NCBI RefSeq assembly: GCF_004117935.1
Contig: NZ_SDOY01000118.1
Span: 124,001-188,000, forward strand
DNA length: 64,000 nucleotides
Source: Streptomyces roseicoloratus
GTDB lineage: Bacteria > Actinomycetota > Actinomycetes > Streptomycetales > Streptomycetaceae
Direction of reading: 5' to 3'
Every line of letters begins with the position of its first letter. The first letter of the stretch is position 1. The position numbers were made by a program, and so were the translations under genes. This document shows, piece after piece, positions 24,368 to 33,117 of this stretch. The notes beneath the pieces were generated by a model that was not told the DNA's origin, ran no database searches, and saw only the letters and a list, made by a program, of their open reading frames with translations.

Positions 24368-24826
24368 ATGCCCGACATCACCCTGCGGCGTGCCACCGCC
24401 GCCGACTCCAAGCGGCTCACCCAGCTCGTCCGGACGTCCTCCGCCTACGCGGGCGAGTACGCGGCCATGGTCGACGGCTACCAGGTCGGCGGTTCGTACA
24501 TCGAGCACCACCCCGTCCACGTCGCCGTCAACGCCGACGGCCGCGTGCTCGGTTTCTACGCGCTCCTGCTCGACGAGGCCGAGCTCGACCTCGCCTTCGT
24601 CGCCGACCGCGCCCAGGGTCTCGGCATCGGCCGGATGCTCATCGAGCACATGATCGGCGAGGGCCGCGCCGCCGGTCTCGACTCGATACGGGTCGTCGCC
24701 CATCCGCCCGCCGAGGAGTTCTACCTCCGCACCGGCGCACGGCGCACCGGGACCGTCCGGCCCACCGGGCACATCCACTGGGCCCGCCCGGAGCTGCGCT
24801 ACGACCTGACGGCCGACGCCGCGTGA
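24368..24826 (+). CDS. GNAT-family N-acetyltransferase
   Basis: 152 residues, a single GNAT domain. The acetyl-CoA binding motif is LAFVADRAQGLGIGRMLIEHM (R/Q-x-x-G-x-G/A form), with ADGRVLGFYALLLDE before it and VVAHPPAEEFYLRTGARRTG after it. The substrate is unknown. ATG at 24368. Its stop overlaps the start of the following MFS gene by four bases (GTGA), so the two are translationally coupled. Confidence 0.92.
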   Translation: MPDITLRRATAADSKRLTQLVRTSSAYAGEYAAMVDGYQVGGSYIEHHPVHVAVNADGRVLGFYALLLDEAELDLAFVADRAQGLGIGRMLIEHMIGEGRAAGLDSIRVVAHPPAEEFYLRTGARRTGTVRPTGHIHWARPELRYDLTADAA

Positions 24827-26166
24827 GCACCCCCGCCACGCCCGCAGGCCCCGCCACGCCCGCAGGCCCCGCCGCGCCCGGAGCCCCCGCAGGCCCCGAC
24901 GCCCCCGCCGGCCCCGATGCCCCCGCCCCGGAGCCCGAGAAGCATCGGCTGTTCGCCGACCTGACCCCGCTCCGTACCTCCGCCGACTACCGCCGCCTCT
25001 GGTTCGGCAACACCGTCACCTGGATCGGGCAGGGCATGACGACCCTGGCCATCTCCCTCCAGGTCTACGACATCACCCGCTCGCCGTTCGCCGTCGGGCT
25101 CGTCGGCCTCTTCACGCTCGTCCCGCTGGTCGTCTTCGGCCTGTACGGCGGGGCCATCGCCGACACCGTCGACCGGCGCAAGCTCGGCCTGGTCAGCGCC
25201 ACCGGCCTCGCCGTGCTGTCCGCCGCCCTCGCCGTCGCCGCGTTCGCCGGCTTCCACCGGGTCTGGTTCCTCTACGGCATCGTCTCCCTGCAGGCGGTCT
25301 GCGCCGCGCTCAACGCGCCCGCCCGAAGCTCGATGATCCCGCGCCTGCTGCCCGCCGAGCAGCTGCGCGCCGCCAACGCGCTCAACTCCATGACCACCAC
25401 CTTCGGCACCCTCGTCGGGCCCAGCCTCGGCGGTGTCGTCGTGGGCCTGGCCGGCTACCAGACCGCGTACCTCATCGACGCGATCGCCTTCTCCGCCTCC
25501 CTCTACGCGATGTGGCGGCTGCCCTCGATGCTGCCCGAGCGCACCGGCACCAAGCGCGCCTCCGTCCTCGACGGGCTGCGCTTCCTCGCCACCCGCCCCA
25601 ACCTGCGCATGACGTTCTTCTCCGACTTCTGCGCGATGATCCTGGCCCATCCGCGGGCGCTGTTCCCGGCCGTCGCCGTGCTCTGGTTCGGCGGCGACGC
25701 CAAGACCACCGGACTCCTGGTCGCCGCACCGGCGTTCGGCGCGCTGCTCGGCGGGGTGCTGTCCGGCTGGCAGGGCCGGATCCGCCACCACGGGCAGGCG
25801 ATCCTGCTCTCCGTCGCCGCCTGGGGCACCGCGATCGCCCTCTTCGGTCTCACCAGGAACCTCTGGCTCGGCCTGCTGCTGCTCGCCCTCGCCGGCTACT
25901 CCGACACCGTCTCGATGATCTTCCGGAACACGATGATGCAGGTCGCGGCCCCGGACGACATGCGCGGCCGGCTCCAGGGGGTGTTCATCGTGGTCGTCGC
26001 GGGCGGCCCGCGGCTCGGCGACTTCCTGGCCGGCTCGGTGGCCGACCTCACCTCGCCGACCGTCGCCGTCACCGGCGGCGGACTCGCCTGCGTCCTCGCG
26101 ATCGGCCTGCTCGCCCTGTACGGGAAGGGTTTCCGCCGGTACGACGCGCTCAACCCCACGGCCTGA
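24823..26166 (+). CDS. MFS exporter, MFS_3 / EntS-like
   Basis: 447 residues, twelve hydrophobic segments from about residue 58. The Major Facilitator motif A-like loop is GGAIADTVDRRKLG, and ARSSMIPRLLPAEQLRAANAL is characteristic of the MFS_3 group that includes the enterobactin exporter EntS and several antibiotic exporters. The first 40 residues are a Pro/Ala/Gly repeat (A-G-P-x-A-P). GTG at 24823 overlaps the GNAT stop. It probably exports a metabolite or drug; the coupled acetyltransferase and nearby glycosyltransferase point to detoxification, which is inference. Confidence 0.92.
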   Translation: MSTPATPAGPATPAGPAAPGAPAGPDAPAGPDAPAPEPEKHRLFADLTPLRTSADYRRLWFGNTVTWIGQGMTTLAISLQVYDITRSPFAVGLVGLFTLVPLVVFGLYGGAIADTVDRRKLGLVSATGLAVLSAALAVAAFAGFHRVWFLYGIVSLQAVCAALNAPARSSMIPRLLPAEQLRAANALNSMTTTFGTLVGPSLGGVVVGLAGYQTAYLIDAIAFSASLYAMWRLPSMLPERTGTKRASVLDGLRFLATRPNLRMTFFSDFCAMILAHPRALFPAVAVLWFGGDAKTTGLLVAAPAFGALLGGVLSGWQGRIRHHGQAILLSVAAWGTAIALFGLTRNLWLGLLLLALAGYSDTVSMIFRNTMMQVAAPDDMRGRLQGVFIVVVAGGPRLGDFLAGSVADLTSPTVAVTGGGLACVLAIGLLALYGKGFRRYDALNPTA

Positions 26167-26290
26167 TCTGGCGGTTGGCCGCCACGGCACATAGCCGCCA
26201 GGCCGTCGCGTTCTCAACCACCGCCGTACGGAACAGACTCCTCGCGACACCCGGACCCACCCCTTCCCCCGGGTGCCGAGGAGTGCGTCG

Positions 26291-29200
26291 ATGATCAGAC
26301 CTTCCATGGGAGGAAGGGCCGGGCTGCTCGCCGCGGGCATCTCCCTGGTGCTGCTCTCGGCAGGGCAGACCGCCGCTGCCGGAGGCACCGCCGCCACCGC
26401 CGTACCGGCCACCTTCAAGGCCGCCGGACCGCAGAGCGCCACCGTCACCCTCGTCACGGGCGACCGGGTCACCGTCACCGGACTCGACGGCGGCCGGAGG
26501 ACCGTCACCGTCGACCGGCCCGCGGGCGCCACCGGGGCCGTACGCAGCGAACTGTCCGGAGACCGGATCACCGTCATACCCGACGAGGCCCGGCCCTACC
26601 TGGCGTCCGGCGCCCTCGACGAGCGGCTCTTCGACGTCACCGGCCTCATCGAACAGGGCCTCACCGGCGAACTGCCGCTCATCGTCACGTACGGCGGCGG
26701 CGCCCGCGCCGCCACGCCGCACGCCGCCGCCCCGCGCGGCACCCGGACCGTCCGCGCCCTGCCCAGCATCGGCGGCGCGGCGGTGGAGGCGACCGACCCG
26801 GCCGCGTTCTGGCGGTCGTTCACCTCGCCCGCCACCCGCTCCGCGGGCGGCAAGGTCTGGCTCGACGGCCGGGTCGAGGCCGCCATGGCCCAGTCCAACG
26901 CCCAGATCGGCACCGCCAAGGCGTGGGAGGCCGGGCTCACCGGCAAGGGCGTGAAGGTCGCCGTCCTCGACACCGGGGCCGACCTCGGCCACCCCGACCT
27001 CGCCGGCCGGGTCGCCGAGTCGAAGTCCTTCATCGAGGGCCAGGAGGTCGCCGACCGCGACGGCCACGGCACCCACGTCACCTCCACCGTCGGCGGCAGC
27101 GGCGCCGGTTCGGACGGTCTGGAGAAGGGCGTCGCCCCCGGCGCCACCCTCGCCGTCGGCAAGGTCCTCAGCGACGAGGGCTCCGGCACCGAGTCGCAGA
27201 TCATCGCCGGCATGGAGTGGGCCGCCCGCGACATCGACGCCAGGATCGTCTCGATGAGCCTCGGCTCACGGGAGCCCAGCGACGGCACCGATCCCATGGC
27301 CCAGGCCGTGAACGCGCTGTCCGCCGAGACCGGCGCCCTCTTCGTCATCGCCGCCGGCAACTCCGGTACCCCCGGCTCCATCGGCTCGCCCGGCGCCGCC
27401 GACGCCGCGCTGACCGTCGGCGCCGTCGACTCCGCCGACCAGGCCGCCTACTTCACCAGCAAGGGCCCCCGCCACGGCGACCAGGCCCTCAAGCCCGACC
27501 TCTCCGCGCCGGGCGTCGCCATCCTCGCCGCCCGCTCGCAACTCGCCTCCGGCAGCGGCCTCTACACCTCCATGAGCGGCACGTCGATGGCGACCCCGCA
27601 CGTCGCCGGCGTCGCCGCGCTGCTCGCCGAGAAACACCCCGACTGGACCGGCGCCCAGCTCAAGAACGCGCTGATGTCCTCCGCCAAGACGCTCCCCGAC
27701 CCGGCCTACGACCTCGGCGCCGGCCGGGTCGACGTGGCCGCCGCGATCACCGCGGACGTCACCGCCACCGGCTCCGCCGACCTCGGCTTCCACTCCTGGC
27801 CGTACGAGGAGAACAAGCCGGTCACCAGGACCGTCACCTACGCCAACGCCACCGACGCGCCCGTCGAACTGCGCCTGGCCGTCGAGGGCATGCCCGACGG
27901 CACCGCCACCCTCGCCGCCGACACCCTCACCGTCCCCGCCCACGGCACCGCGAGCACCACCGTCACCGGCGACGGCACGAAGGCGCCCGTCGGCACCAGC
28001 TCCGGCCGGATCACCGCCACCGCGGGCGGCACGCCGGTCGCGCACACCGCGCTCGGCCTGGTCAAGGAGGAGGAGCGCCACACCCTCACCGTCCACGTCA
28101 GGGACCGCGACGGCGCCCCGGCACCCGCCTTCCTCGGCGTGCAGAAGCTGGCCGCCGGCGAGGACCCCTTCCCGGCCGCCGTCGGCGAGTCCGGCACGCT
28201 CCGGCTGCGCCTGAAGCCCGGCACGTACACCGTCGACACCTTCCTCGACGTGCGCGGCTCGCACGGCGAGGACTCGCTCGGCCTCGGCTTCCTCACCGAT
28301 CCCGAGATCGTCCTCGACCGCGACCGCGAGATCACCCTCGACGGACGGCGGCTCCGGGAGGTCCGCGCCGAGGTCGACCGGCGCACCGAGACCCGCCAGC
28401 TCCTGATGGAGTTCGACCGCAAGGCCAACGGGGCCTCCTACGGCGGCGCCGTCCAGGTCCCCGTGAAGTACGACTCCGTGTTCGCCGCCCCGACCCGCGA
28501 GCCCGCCACCGGCACCTTCGAGTACCGCACCGTGTGGCGTCTCGGCGAGCCGGGCCTGGAGGTGCGCGCCGGCGGCGCCCGGCTTTCCGAGGCCGTCCGC
28601 CAGCCCGGCTCGGGCACGCCGGAGGGCCGCTCGCGGCCCGCCCTCGTCGACGCCGGCACCGGAACCGCGGCCGAATACGCCGGCAAGGACGTGAAGGGCA
28701 AGGCGGTCCTGGTCAGGGCCGGGGCGCTGACGCCGGTCGAGATCGCGCAGAACGCCCAGGACGCGGGCGCCGCGGTCCTGTTCGTCACCGACGACACCCC
28801 GGGCCGGCTGAACACCTGGTTCGGCACCGCCGGCTACGAGGACCGGCCGCTGCCGGTCGCCACCGTCGACGCGGCCGACGGCGCCCGACTGGCCTCGGCC
28901 GCCGCGCGCGGCCAGCGCGTCGACCTGACCGGCCGGGCGTACCCGTCCTACGTGTACGACCTCTCCGAGGGCCACCCCGGCGCCGTCCCGGACCGCGGAC
29001 TCGTCTACCGGCCCGGCGACGACGAACTCGCCACGGTCCGCGCCGCGTACCACATGCCGACCGCCCGCAAGGAACTCGGCGGCGAATTCCGCTACTCGAT
29101 CACCGACACCTTCCGGATCGGCTTCGGCTTCAAGGAGCGGATCGCCTTCCCCGCGGAGCGCACCGAGTACGTCTCCACCGGCACCGGCCAGCAGTGGCAC

Positions 29201-29959
29201 GAGTCCGTCGACCTCGGCGACTCCCTGGAGCAGCGCGGCGGCCGGTCCGTGTACCGGGGCGGCAGCCAGGTCCGGAAGGACTGGTTCGAGCCGGTCTGGC
29301 ACCCGTGGCTCGGCACCGGCCTCGGCTGGGGCCAGGAGCGCGTCGGCAACGACCTGCGGTTCAACACCCCCGGCTGGGGCGACTCCGGCCCCGACCACAC
29401 CGGCTTCGGCAACGTGTGGGGCGACGACTCGATGACCCAGTTCACCGAGGTGTACGTGAACGGCACCCTGGTCGACCGCAAGACGAGCTCCGGCGCCTAC
29501 GCCTGGGACGCGCCGGCCGAGGAGGCGACCTACAAGGTCGTCACCGACACCACGCTCGACCCGGCCCGCTGGCGGCTCGGCACCAGGGGCCACGCCGAGT
29601 GGACCTTCCGCTCCGCCGAGACCCCGTCCGACCGGATCACCCGTCTGCCGCTGATCAACCTCGGCTTCGACCTCGACGCCGACCTCTCCGGTGACGTCCG
29701 GTCCGGCGGCCGGGTGCCCGTACGGATCTTCGCCGAGTACGTGCGGGGCGCCGCCGGCACCGGCACCATCGGGCACGGCACCCTGGAGGTCTCGTACGAC
29801 GAGGGCACGACCTGGCAGCGGGTGGCGCTGGACTCCCGGTGGCGCGGCGAGCTGCGGGTCCCGCGCGGCGCGGCGTCCGTCTCGCTGCGGGCCGGCGCGA
29901 GCGACGACCGGGGCGGAGCCGTCACGCAGGAGATCATCCGAGCGGTGGGCGTGAACTGA
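26291..29959 (+). CDS. Secreted S8-family subtilisin-like serine protease, large multidomain
   Basis: 1222 residues. Signal peptide at 1-35 (GGRAGLLAAGISLVLLSAG), then a propeptide to about residue 200. The catalytic triad is Asp in VAVLDTGADLGHPDL (about 227), His in DRDGHGTHVTS (about 258) and Ser in GTSMATPHVAG (about 431). A beta-sandwich region follows (about 500-600), then a PA-like insert around residues 790-850 (GKAVLVRAGALTPVEIAQNA) and beta-rich C-terminal modules. ATG at 26291 has GAGGAG eight bases upstream and is preferred to a GTG at 26273. Large subtilases of this type are extracellular peptidases. Monocistronic. Confidence 0.94.
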   Translation: MIRPSMGGRAGLLAAGISLVLLSAGQTAAAGGTAATAVPATFKAAGPQSATVTLVTGDRVTVTGLDGGRRTVTVDRPAGATGAVRSELSGDRITVIPDEARPYLASGALDERLFDVTGLIEQGLTGELPLIVTYGGGARAATPHAAAPRGTRTVRALPSIGGAAVEATDPAAFWRSFTSPATRSAGGKVWLDGRVEAAMAQSNAQIGTAKAWEAGLTGKGVKVAVLDTGADLGHPDLAGRVAESKSFIEGQEVADRDGHGTHVTSTVGGSGAGSDGLEKGVAPGATLAVGKVLSDEGSGTESQIIAGMEWAARDIDARIVSMSLGSREPSDGTDPMAQAVNALSAETGALFVIAAGNSGTPGSIGSPGAADAALTVGAVDSADQAAYFTSKGPRHGDQALKPDLSAPGVAILAARSQLASGSGLYTSMSGTSMATPHVAGVAALLAEKHPDWTGAQLKNALMSSAKTLPDPAYDLGAGRVDVAAAITADVTATGSADLGFHSWPYEENKPVTRTVTYANATDAPVELRLAVEGMPDGTATLAADTLTVPAHGTASTTVTGDGTKAPVGTSSGRITATAGGTPVAHTALGLVKEEERHTLTVHVRDRDGAPAPAFLGVQKLAAGEDPFPAAVGESGTLRLRLKPGTYTVDTFLDVRGSHGEDSLGLGFLTDPEIVLDRDREITLDGRRLREVRAEVDRRTETRQLLMEFDRKANGASYGGAVQVPVKYDSVFAAPTREPATGTFEYRTVWRLGEPGLEVRAGGARLSEAVRQPGSGTPEGRSRPALVDAGTGTAAEYAGKDVKGKAVLVRAGALTPVEIAQNAQDAGAAVLFVTDDTPGRLNTWFGTAGYEDRPLPVATVDAADGARLASAAARGQRVDLTGRAYPSYVYDLSEGHPGAVPDRGLVYRPGDDELATVRAAYHMPTARKELGGEFRYSITDTFRIGFGFKERIAFPAERTEYVSTGTGQQWHESVDLGDSLEQRGGRSVYRGGSQVRKDWFEPVWHPWLGTGLGWGQERVGNDLRFNTPGWGDSGPDHTGFGNVWGDDSMTQFTEVYVNGTLVDRKTSSGAYAWDAPAEEATYKVVTDTTLDPARWRLGTRGHAEWTFRSAETPSDRITRLPLINLGFDLDADLSGDVRSGGRVPVRIFAEYVRGAAGTGTIGHGTLEVSYDEGTTWQRVALDSRWRGELRVPRGAASVSLRAGASDDRGGAVTQEIIRAVGVN

Positions 29960-30074
29960 CGGACGCTCCCGCCGAACGGGTCAACCTGACTCCCGCCAGC
30001 GCGCGCGCACTTGCTGCTGTCCCATGCCGAAGACAGGCTCCGACATGAGCAACCCCGCTCGTCAGGAGGTTTTC

Positions 30075-30254
30075 ATGCGCAAGCTCATCGCCACGGCGGC
30101 CCTGGCCGCCGCCGTCGTCCTCACCGGCTCCGGCACGGCGCTCGCCCACGGCTGGGACGGATACGGCAGCGACGAACCGAACGTGACCGTGGTGGAGTCG
30201 GAGAACACGGTCGTCGTCTGCGGCGACTTCAGCTTCTGCCAGGGCGAGGACTGA
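30075..30254 (+). CDS. Small secreted peptide with a CGDFSFC motif
   Basis: 59 residues. A clear signal peptide MRKLIATAALAAAVVLTGSG with TALA-H cleavage leaves a mature part of about 33 residues containing two Cys five residues apart near the C-terminus (VVVCGDFSFCQGED), able to form one disulfide. The middle (NVTVVESENTVVVC) is Val/Thr-rich and beta-prone. ATG at 30075 with AGGAGG five bases upstream is decisive. Not a chaplin by its motifs. Function unknown; followed by a very strong terminator. Confidence 0.8.
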   Translation: MRKLIATAALAAAVVLTGSGTALAHGWDGYGSDEPNVTVVESENTVVVCGDFSFCQGED

Positions 30255-30287
30255 GCCGGCCGCCGCGCCCTCCTTCCGGGGCACGGC

Positions 30288-30327
30288 GGGGAAGCCCCCT
30301 CGGTCATCGGACCGAGGGGGCTTCCCC
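30288..30327. terminator. 18-bp perfect-stem bidirectional terminator
   Basis: GGGGAAGCCCCCTCGGTC (30288-30305) is exactly complementary to 30310-30327, with loop ATCG. It serves the small secreted peptide gene on the left and the convergent carboxyltransferase gene, whose stop codon (30304-30306) lies inside the stem. Confidence 0.92.
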
Positions 30328-31650
30328 GTGTCCGACGATCCCCCGCACCACCCCCAGGTCCACCAGGTCCTGGGGCCGCAGCCGGAGCCCGTCGGCCGTG
30401 GACGGGACCTCCGAGGGCGGGCGTTTGAGGATCTGGGCGGCGAGTTCGGGCGCGATGACGGAGAAGTAGGCGTCCGGCGTCACCCAGGTGTTGCCCGGCG
30501 CGGCGAGGGCGAGGGCGCCGCCCGAGCCGCCCTCGCCGACCAGCAGCGAGGTGACCGGGGTGCGGGCCTCGGCGATGGCCGTGAAGGCCTCCGCGATGGC
30601 CGGCCCCGCACCCGCGCGTTCGGCCTCGGCGTCGTTGGCCGCACCGGGCGTGTCGATCAGCGTCAGGACCGGGGTCCCGAGCCGGTCCGCGAGCCGCACC
30701 AGACGCGCCACGGTCCGGAACCCGGCGGGCCGGGTCGCCCCGCCGAGCTGCGCGGCGTACGCCACCACCCGCCCGTCGTGCACGCCGAACCCGCACTCCA
30801 CCCCGGCGTCCGCGCCGCCGGCCCGGTCCCCGCCGACCGTCGCCCGCACGTCGAAGTACGCGTCCAGATAGGCCCCGGCGCGCGGCCGCCGCTCGTCCCG
30901 CGCCTGCCGTACGGCGTCCCAGCCGCTGCCGGGCAGCGAGCGCCCGCCGAGGGCACGGGGCGGGGGAGCGGGGCGGTCGGACGGGTCGCCGGGGGTGAGC
31001 AGGCGCAGCCACAGCGCGAGCGTGCCGCGCAGACCGTCCGGCGGGACGATCGCGTCGACGTGACCGTGCCGGAACTGGTCCTCCGCCGTGTACGCGGCCG
31101 GGTCCGCCCGCGCCGGGCGCACCCGGGATCCCGCGAAGGCGACCTGCGCGCCCGGAAGGGCGAGGACGACGTCCGCGCCGGCGCCGACCGTGGCCCAGCC
31201 GCCGCCCGTGGACGGGTCGCGGAGCACCGTCACGTGCGGCACGCCCGCCGCGCGCAGGCGCACCGCGGCGGCGGCGACGCGCTGGAGCTGGGTGAGGGCG
31301 ATCATGCCTTCCTGCATGCGGCTGCCGCCGGTGGCGACCAGCGACACCAGCGGCAGCCGCCGCGCACCGGCCTCCGCGAACGCGTCGACCAGCCGGTCGC
31401 CCGCCGAGCGGCCCAGCGAGCCGCCGAGGAAGCCGAACTCGAAGACGGCGAGGACGCACGGCCGTCCGCCGACCGTCGCCGTCCCGTACAGGACCGACTC
31501 GTCCTCGCCGGTGCGTTCGGCGGCCCGGGCGCGGGAGGCGTCGTAGCCGGGCCAGCCGAGCGGGTCGGGCCGGCCCGCGGGCACGGCGACCGGGGCGAAG
31601 TCGTCCGTCACCAGGGCGACCGCCTCCCGGGCGGTGAGCCGCTCAGCCAC
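30304..31650 (-). CDS. Fused carboxyltransferase (acetyl-CoA carboxylase beta-alpha type)
   Basis: 448 residues with two crotonase-like halves. The N-terminal half is AccD-like (residues 15-215: FEFGFLGGSLGRSAGDRLV, LVSLVATGGSRMQEG) but lacks the four-Cys zinc ribbon. The C-terminal half is AccA-like (250-440: TLIDTPGAANDAEAERAG, SLLVGEGGSGGALALA, PELAAQILKR). Such enzymes transfer carboxyl groups to acyl-CoA; malonate decarboxylase beta/gamma subunits have the same folds. It overlaps the matB stop by eight bases and ends an MFS-matB-carboxyltransferase operon, so malonyl-CoA is a plausible substrate or product. No biotin carboxylase or carrier is in the window. Confidence 0.85.
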   Translation of the reverse strand: MAERLTAREAVALVTDDFAPVAVPAGRPDPLGWPGYDASRARAAERTGEDESVLYGTATVGGRPCVLAVFEFGFLGGSLGRSAGDRLVDAFAEAGARRLPLVSLVATGGSRMQEGMIALTQLQRVAAAAVRLRAAGVPHVTVLRDPSTGGGWATVGAGADVVLALPGAQVAFAGSRVRPARADPAAYTAEDQFRHGHVDAIVPPDGLRGTLALWLRLLTPGDPSDRPAPPPRALGGRSLPGSGWDAVRQARDERRPRAGAYLDAYFDVRATVGGDRAGGADAGVECGFGVHDGRVVAYAAQLGGATRPAGFRTVARLVRLADRLGTPVLTLIDTPGAANDAEAERAGAGPAIAEAFTAIAEARTPVTSLLVGEGGSGGALALAAPGNTWVTPDAYFSVIAPELAAQILKRPPSEVPSTADGLRLRPQDLVDLGVVRGIVGHGEAPSVR

Positions 31651-33097
31651 GGCCGGCCTCCGGCAGCGCCTTCTTCAGGATCTTTCCCATGTCGTTGCGG
31701 GGCAGCTCCGCCAGGTAGCGGACCTCGCGGGGGCGCTTGTGCGGGGCGAGGAGCGAGGCGACGTGGTCCGCGAGTTCCGCCGGCTCCGGCGGGCGGGCCG
31801 GGTCCGCCGGGACCACCCAGGCGACGATCCGCTCGCCCAGGTCGGGGTCGGGCGCGCCGGTGACGGCGGCCTCGCGGACGCCGGGGTGGTCGAGCAGCGC
31901 GTTCTCGATCTCGCCGGCGCCGATCTTGTAGCCGCCGCTCTTGATGAGGTCGGTCGCCTTGCGGCCCACGATCCGGACGTAGCCGTCGGGTTCCCGTACC
32001 GCCATGTCGCCGGTGCGGAACCAGCCGTCCCCGGTGAAGGCGGCGGCCGTCGCGTCCGGGCGGTTGAGGTACCCGGTGAACAGGTTCGGGCCGCGCACCT
32101 GGATCTCGCCGACCGTCTCGCCGTCGTACGCGTCCAGCACGGAACCGTCCTCCTCCGCCAGCCGCAGCCCGACGCCGCCGAGGGGCAGTCCGACCGAGCC
32201 GGGCCGCGGGCCCGATCCCACCGGCACGGAGGTGTTCATGAGCGTCTCGGTCATGCCGTACCGCTCGATCACCGTCCGCCCGGTGGCCGCCGTGATCCGC
32301 TCGTGGTCGTGCACGGGCAGCGCCGCCGAGCCGGAGACGAGCAGCCGGGCCTCCGCCAGGGACCGGGCCAGGGCGGGGTCGTGGGGGAGTGCCTCCGCGA
32401 TCCGGTGGTACATGGTCGGCACGCCGAACAGCATGGTGCCGCCGCCGCCCCCGAGCTCCTTCGCGACCCCCTCGACGGAGAATCCGCCCAGGTGCCGCAG
32501 CTCGCCGCCGCGCCGCAGCGGCCCGAGGACGCCCAGGACCAGTCCGTGGACGTGGAACAGCGGCAGCCCGTGCACGAGCACGTCCTCGCCCGTCCAGGCC
32601 CAGGCGTCCGCGAGCGCGTCCAGGGAGGCGGCGAGCGCGCGCCGGGACAGGACGACGCCCTTGGGCGGGCCGGTCGTCCCGGAGGTGTAGACGATCAGGG
32701 CGGCGGCCCCGAGGTCGTCCGGCTCCTCCGCGAGCGGTCCGGCCGCGCGCACGTCCACGTCGATCCGCGGCAGCGCGGCGAGCCCCGCCGGCAGCTCGTC
32801 GCCGGCGCCCGCGAGGACCACGCCGGGCTCGCTGTCGCCGAGGATGTGCGCCAGTTCGCGTGCGCCGGTCCGGGGGTTGAGGGGGACGGCCGGCACGCCG
32901 GCGAGCAGCGCGGCCAGGACGCCGACGGCGGTCTCCGCCGTGGGCGTGGCCCAGACGGCGACCCGCCCGGCGTCCCGCAGCCGGGAGGCCAGGGCGCCGG
33001 CGGCGCGCGCCAGTTCCCCGTACGTCAGGGTGTCGGCGCCGAAGCGCAGGGCGGGCCGGTCGGATCGGGCCTTCAAGGCCGGGAACAGGGCGCTCAT
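31643..33097 (-). CDS. matB: Malonyl-CoA synthetase MatB (ANL superfamily)
   Basis: 484 residues, close to the 485 I recall for S. coelicolor MatB (SCO2444), with the expected carboxyltransferase neighbour. It ligates malonate or methylmalonate to CoA with ATP. P-loop-like motif YTSGTTGPPKG (about residues 150-160); acyl pocket and adenylate motifs VIERYGMTETLMNTS and GWFRTGDMAV; the hinge-domain KATDLIKSGGYKIGAGEIE; catalytic Lys near the C-terminus in NDMGKILKK. ATG at 33097. It lies 20 bases after the MFS gene and overlaps the carboxyltransferase gene, hence one operon. Confidence 0.88.
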   Translation of the reverse strand: MSALFPALKARSDRPALRFGADTLTYGELARAAGALASRLRDAGRVAVWATPTAETAVGVLAALLAGVPAVPLNPRTGARELAHILGDSEPGVVLAGAGDELPAGLAALPRIDVDVRAAGPLAEEPDDLGAAALIVYTSGTTGPPKGVVLSRRALAASLDALADAWAWTGEDVLVHGLPLFHVHGLVLGVLGPLRRGGELRHLGGFSVEGVAKELGGGGGTMLFGVPTMYHRIAEALPHDPALARSLAEARLLVSGSAALPVHDHERITAATGRTVIERYGMTETLMNTSVPVGSGPRPGSVGLPLGGVGLRLAEEDGSVLDAYDGETVGEIQVRGPNLFTGYLNRPDATAAAFTGDGWFRTGDMAVREPDGYVRIVGRKATDLIKSGGYKIGAGEIENALLDHPGVREAAVTGAPDPDLGERIVAWVVPADPARPPEPAELADHVASLLAPHKRPREVRYLAELPRNDMGKILKKALPEAGRG

Positions 33098-33117
33098 GGG
33101 CGCATTCTGCCCAGCCG

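Noticed and set aside
27266..29776. An 836-residue antisense open frame inside the subtilase gene
   Set aside because: Composition is typical of complement frames in GC-rich DNA, and the opposite strand has a complete catalytic triad.
30062..31459. A 465-residue frame on the minus strand overlapping the carboxyltransferase
   Set aside because: Arg/Gly/Pro-rich shadow of the carboxyltransferase in the neighbouring frame.
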